Shown here one piece after another: positions 61,446 to 64,000 of a stretch of DNA of 64,000 nucleotides (positions within the stretch are counted from its first letter, which is position 1; every line of letters starts with the position of its first letter). The DNA is from Erwinia endophytica (lineage in GTDB: Bacteria; Pseudomonadota; Gammaproteobacteria; Enterobacterales; Enterobacteriaceae). The position numbers and the translations under genes were made by a program. The stretch is from positions 62,001-126,000 of the forward strand of contig NZ_RQVV01000024.1 of the NCBI RefSeq assembly GCF_009295515.1, given 5' to 3'. Under the pieces are notes generated by a model. The model did not search any database. It was not told the origin of the DNA and worked only from the letters and a program-made list of their open reading frames with translations.

Positions 61446-62407
61446 TGCGTGGCGCGACGTTATGGGCTTATTGCCTTCCTCTGGAAGCCGGAACCGTGCT
61501 ACGTGATCGACGGGTAAAAGAGCGTTGCGGGTTGTTGGTGCGGCTGACGGCAGACGAAGGTGAAGGTTGGGGCGAAATCGCGCCATTGCCTGGCTTTAGT
61601 GCAGAGACGCTGGCTGAAGCACGGAACGATGCAATCAGGTGGCTGGCGAGCTGGTGTTCGGGGGAAGCGCCAGGGGAAAGCCAGCACCCCTCTGTGGCTT
61701 ATGGTCTGAGCTGCGCAATGGCTGAACTGGCCGGAGAACTTCCTGACGCTGGCAACTATAACAGCGCCATGTTGTGCACGGGCGATCCGGACAAACTGTT
61801 TAACTCCCTGCAACAGCAGCCGCTGGCGAAAATGAAGGTAGGGATAGTCGAGCCGGTACGCGACGGGATGATGGTCAGCCTGTTGCTGGAGGCGTTGCCG
61901 GAGCTGACTCTGCGTCTGGACGCCAACCGGCAGTGGAGCCTGGACAAAGCCCGACAGTTCGCCCGTTTTGTTTCCAGCGAATTACGTTCCCGTATTGCCT
62001 TTATCGAGGAACCTTGCCACACACCGCAAGCGTCGCGAGAGTTCGCCCGGGAAAGCGGCATCGCGCTGGCCTGGGATGAAACCGTCCGTGAGGTGGATTA
62101 CCCACTGGTTGCCGAGCCTTATCTGCGGGCAATCGTTATCAAGCCAATGCTGACCGGCAGCCTGAGTAAAGTCCGGGCGCTGGTGGCACAGGCAGAGCAG
62201 GCCGGGATCGCTGCTATCATCAGTTCCTCGCTGGAATCCAGCCTTGGACTGGCGCAACTGGCGCGTCTTGCCGCCTGGCTGACGCCCACATCGCAGCCTG
62301 GGCTGGATACGCTGAACGTGATGCGACAGCAACTGGTGCGTAGCTGGCCGGACTGTCCATTGCCGTTGATTCTGGAGGGAGAGCTGGAGGTCGTATGGCA
62401 GCGCTGA
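61445..62407 (+). CDS. menC: o-succinylbenzoate synthase
   Basis: MenC dehydrates SHCHC to o-succinylbenzoate. A 320-residue enolase-superfamily enzyme: the lysine pair in LAKMKVGI near residue 135, metal ligands Asp (LRLDANRQWS), Glu (FIEEPC) and Asp (LAWDETV), then AIVIKPMLTGSLSK with the opposing catalytic Lys near 236. The length matches E. coli MenC. Its end overlaps menE by 13 bases. Confidence 0.96.
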   Translation: MRGATLWAYCLPLEAGTVLRDRRVKERCGLLVRLTADEGEGWGEIAPLPGFSAETLAEARNDAIRWLASWCSGEAPGESQHPSVAYGLSCAMAELAGELPDAGNYNSAMLCTGDPDKLFNSLQQQPLAKMKVGIVEPVRDGMMVSLLLEALPELTLRLDANRQWSLDKARQFARFVSSELRSRIAFIEEPCHTPQASREFARESGIALAWDETVREVDYPLVAEPYLRAIVIKPMLTGSLSKVRALVAQAEQAGIAAIISSSLESSLGLAQLARLAAWLTPTSQPGLDTLNVMRQQLVRSWPDCPLPLILEGELEVVWQR

Positions 62408-63774
62408 GTGACTGGCCGTGGCGCCACTGGGCGCGTATACGACCAGAGCAGATAGCGATGGTGGTAGAGGGGCGCCATTTGAGCTGGGCGCAACTGGCGC
62501 AACGGGTTGAAGAGATGGCTATGGGGTTTATCAGTCAGGGAGTGCATGCCGGGAGTGGTGTGGCCATAAAGGCCGCGAACAGTGAGTTGACGGTGCTGGC
62601 TTACCTGGCCTTGTTGCTGTGTGGTACGCGTTTGTTGCCGCTTAATCCGCAGTTTCCCCCATCTCAACTGGCGGCGTTATTACCGTGGCTGGATATCGAT
62701 TTCGCGCTGACGCTAAGCGGGGAGCCGCTGCCTGACATTGCGGCGTTGACCTGGCAAAGTCAGGCTGGACGAGTGGAGCATAACTGGGAACCCGCGGCAC
62801 TGGCGACTCTGACGCTGACTTCCGGTTCAGTTGGGCAGCCTAAAGCGGCAGCCCACACTTTCCGGGCGCATCTCGCCAGCGCGCATGGCGTGGTGACGGA
62901 AATGAACTTTACCGCGGAGGCGCGTTGGTTGCTTTCTTTGCCGATGTGTCATGTTTCCGGGCAAGGGATAATCTGGCGCTGGCTGGCGGTTGGGGCATGC
63001 CTGGTGTTACCGGGCAGTGCGCCGCTGTTTCAGGCGTTGGAACTGGCGACATTTGCTTCATTGGTACCCACTCAACTCTGGCGCTTGCTACAGCAACCGC
63101 GTTTCCCCAGGAATTTGCAAAAGGTGCTACTGGGGGGGGCGGTGATCCCGCCAGCGTTAACACAGCAGGCGGAGGAGGCCGGTATCGCTTGCTGGTGCGG
63201 TTATGGCATGACTGAAACCGCGTCCACCGTCACCGCCAAAAGGGCGGATAGCCGTGGCGGCGTGGGTCTGCCGCTGGCGGGGCAGACAATTCGGGTGGTT
63301 GATGGGGAAGTACAGATTCAGTCCGACGCGCTGGCATGTGGCTACTGGCGGCAGGGCCAGTTGTTGCCATTGACCGGTCATGACGGCTGGTTCGCCACGC
63401 GTGATGGTGGCTACTTCGACGAGGATGGACTGCATCTGGTCGGACGCCTGGATAACCAGTTTTTTTCGGCCGGGGAAGGGATCCAGCCGGAGCAGCTCGA
63501 AGCCGTGTTGCTGGCACATCCAGGGGTCGAGCAGTTGTTTATTGTGCCAAAAGAGGATCAGGAGTTCGGGCATCGCCCGGTGGCGTTGGTGAAGTTAAAA
63601 GCTGGGGCGACGTTAGCGGAGCTGGAAGCATGGTCGAAAACACGGCTGGCTGGTTTTCAGCGGCCGGTAAGGTGGTATGTGCTGCCAGATCTGCATCATG
63701 GCGGCATTAAGGTCTCACGCCAGCAGTTGGCGGCGTGGGTGGCGAAGCAGGAACAGGGGCTAAATGCACAATGA
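62395..63774 (+). CDS. menE: o-succinylbenzoate--CoA ligase
   Basis: MenE activates o-succinylbenzoate through an acyl-adenylate to OSB-CoA, the MenB substrate. The 459-residue ANL-family enzyme has the P-loop TLTSGSVGQPKAA near residue 143, adenylate-binding CGYGMTETAST near 270, the hinge Asp-Arg region LVGRLDNQFFSAGEGIQPEQLE near 350 and the catalytic Lys in HGGIKVSRQQL near the end. Last gene of the operon. Confidence 0.96.
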   Translation: MAALSDWPWRHWARIRPEQIAMVVEGRHLSWAQLAQRVEEMAMGFISQGVHAGSGVAIKAANSELTVLAYLALLLCGTRLLPLNPQFPPSQLAALLPWLDIDFALTLSGEPLPDIAALTWQSQAGRVEHNWEPAALATLTLTSGSVGQPKAAAHTFRAHLASAHGVVTEMNFTAEARWLLSLPMCHVSGQGIIWRWLAVGACLVLPGSAPLFQALELATFASLVPTQLWRLLQQPRFPRNLQKVLLGGAVIPPALTQQAEEAGIACWCGYGMTETASTVTAKRADSRGGVGLPLAGQTIRVVDGEVQIQSDALACGYWRQGQLLPLTGHDGWFATRDGGYFDEDGLHLVGRLDNQFFSAGEGIQPEQLEAVLLAHPGVEQLFIVPKEDQEFGHRPVALVKLKAGATLAELEAWSKTRLAGFQRPVRWYVLPDLHHGGIKVSRQQLAAWVAKQEQGLNAQ

Positions 63775-63799
63775 GCAAAAAATGACATTGTGTTTATCC

Positions 63800-63825
63800 G
63801 GTGGGCTTCATACAGTGAACCCACC
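63800..63825 (+). other. hairpin between menE and the CinA-like gene
   Basis: GGTGGG/CCCACC with inner TTCA/TGAA pairs forms a stable hairpin 25 bases after menE. No T run follows, so it may be a weak terminator or an mRNA 3' protection element. Confidence 0.5.
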
Positions 63826-63845
63826 AGACGGACCCGGAGAACCCT

Positions 63846-64000
63846 ATGATAAGAGTCGAGATGCTTGCCACCGGTGATGAGGTGCTGCACGGCCAGATTG
63901 TTGACACTAACGCAGCCTGGCTGGCTAACAGCCTGTTCGAGAATGGTTTGCCGATGACCCGCCGCGCCACGGTAGGGGATAATATTGACGAACTGGTCAG
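63846..64000 (+). CDS. CinA-family protein (YfaY-like), 5' part
   Basis: The first 51 codons of a CinA-like protein, cut by the window end. MIRVEMLATGDEVLHGQIVDTNAAWLA and RRATVGDN match the N-terminal MoCF/COG1058 domain of E. coli YfaY, which follows the men region there too. CinA-family proteins act in NMN recycling or ADP-ribose hydrolysis; E. coli YfaY itself lacks clear activity. ATG follows a GGAGA. Confidence 0.88.
   Translation, partial: MIRVEMLATGDEVLHGQIVDTNAAWLANSLFENGLPMTRRATVGDNIDELV

Overview
The window is chromosomal DNA from a member of the Enterobacterales. Nearly every housekeeping gene matches the Escherichia coli gene closely in length and sequence, and the backbone order (truA-dedA-accD-folC-dedD-cvpA-purF-ubiX-his transport ... 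pta-ackA-yfbVUTSR-alaA-lrhA-nuoA-N-elaA ... elaB-menDHBCE-cinA-like) is the enterobacterial one. The LrhA/PecT-type regulator and several accessory insertions would fit a plant-associated Pectobacteriaceae genus, but the genus is an inference and is not proven by the sequence. No tRNA, rRNA, insertion sequence, prophage or CRISPR array was recognised.

Layout. 1-7319: end of truA, then dedA, accD, folC, dedD, cvpA-purF (with a PurR operator) and ubiX. 7332-10664: the histidine/basic amino acid ABC importer hisJQMP behind a recognisable NtrC site and sigma-54 promoter; argT is absent. 10836-13245: yfcH, yfcF and yfcD. 13222-18494: an accessory sugar island made of a LacI-family regulator, two palindromic operators, a CRP site, PTS EIIA-EIIB-EIIC of the ascorbate (UlaA) type and a split two-gene transketolase. 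18587-26096: an accessory GABA/polyamine-like module with two permeases, a binding protein and GabT on the minus strand, a divergent MocR/GabR-type regulator, and the transporter ATPase placed beyond the regulator. 26156-29697: pta and ackA. 30033-35657: yfbV, yfbU, hxpA, yfbS, yfbR and alaA. 36535-37461: lrhA after a long leader. 38239-53503: the complete 13-gene respiratory complex I operon (nuoC and nuoD fused), with an ERIC-like repeat between nuoF and nuoG. 53615-57918: elaA, opgD, a LysR/VOC divergent pair and elaB. 58157-63774: menDHBCE without menF. 63846-end: start of a CinA-family gene.

How it fits together. Complex I, menaquinone synthesis, acetate overflow (Pta-AckA) and the LrhA regulator form a respiratory and mixed-growth core. 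The accessory parts add nutrient scavenging: nitrogen-controlled basic amino acid uptake, probable uptake and transamination of GABA or a related omega-amino acid, and a compact pathway in which a PTS imports and phosphorylates an unknown sugar, which a dedicated split transketolase could feed straight into the pentose phosphate pool. The last is the least characterised system here and the best candidate for new biology.
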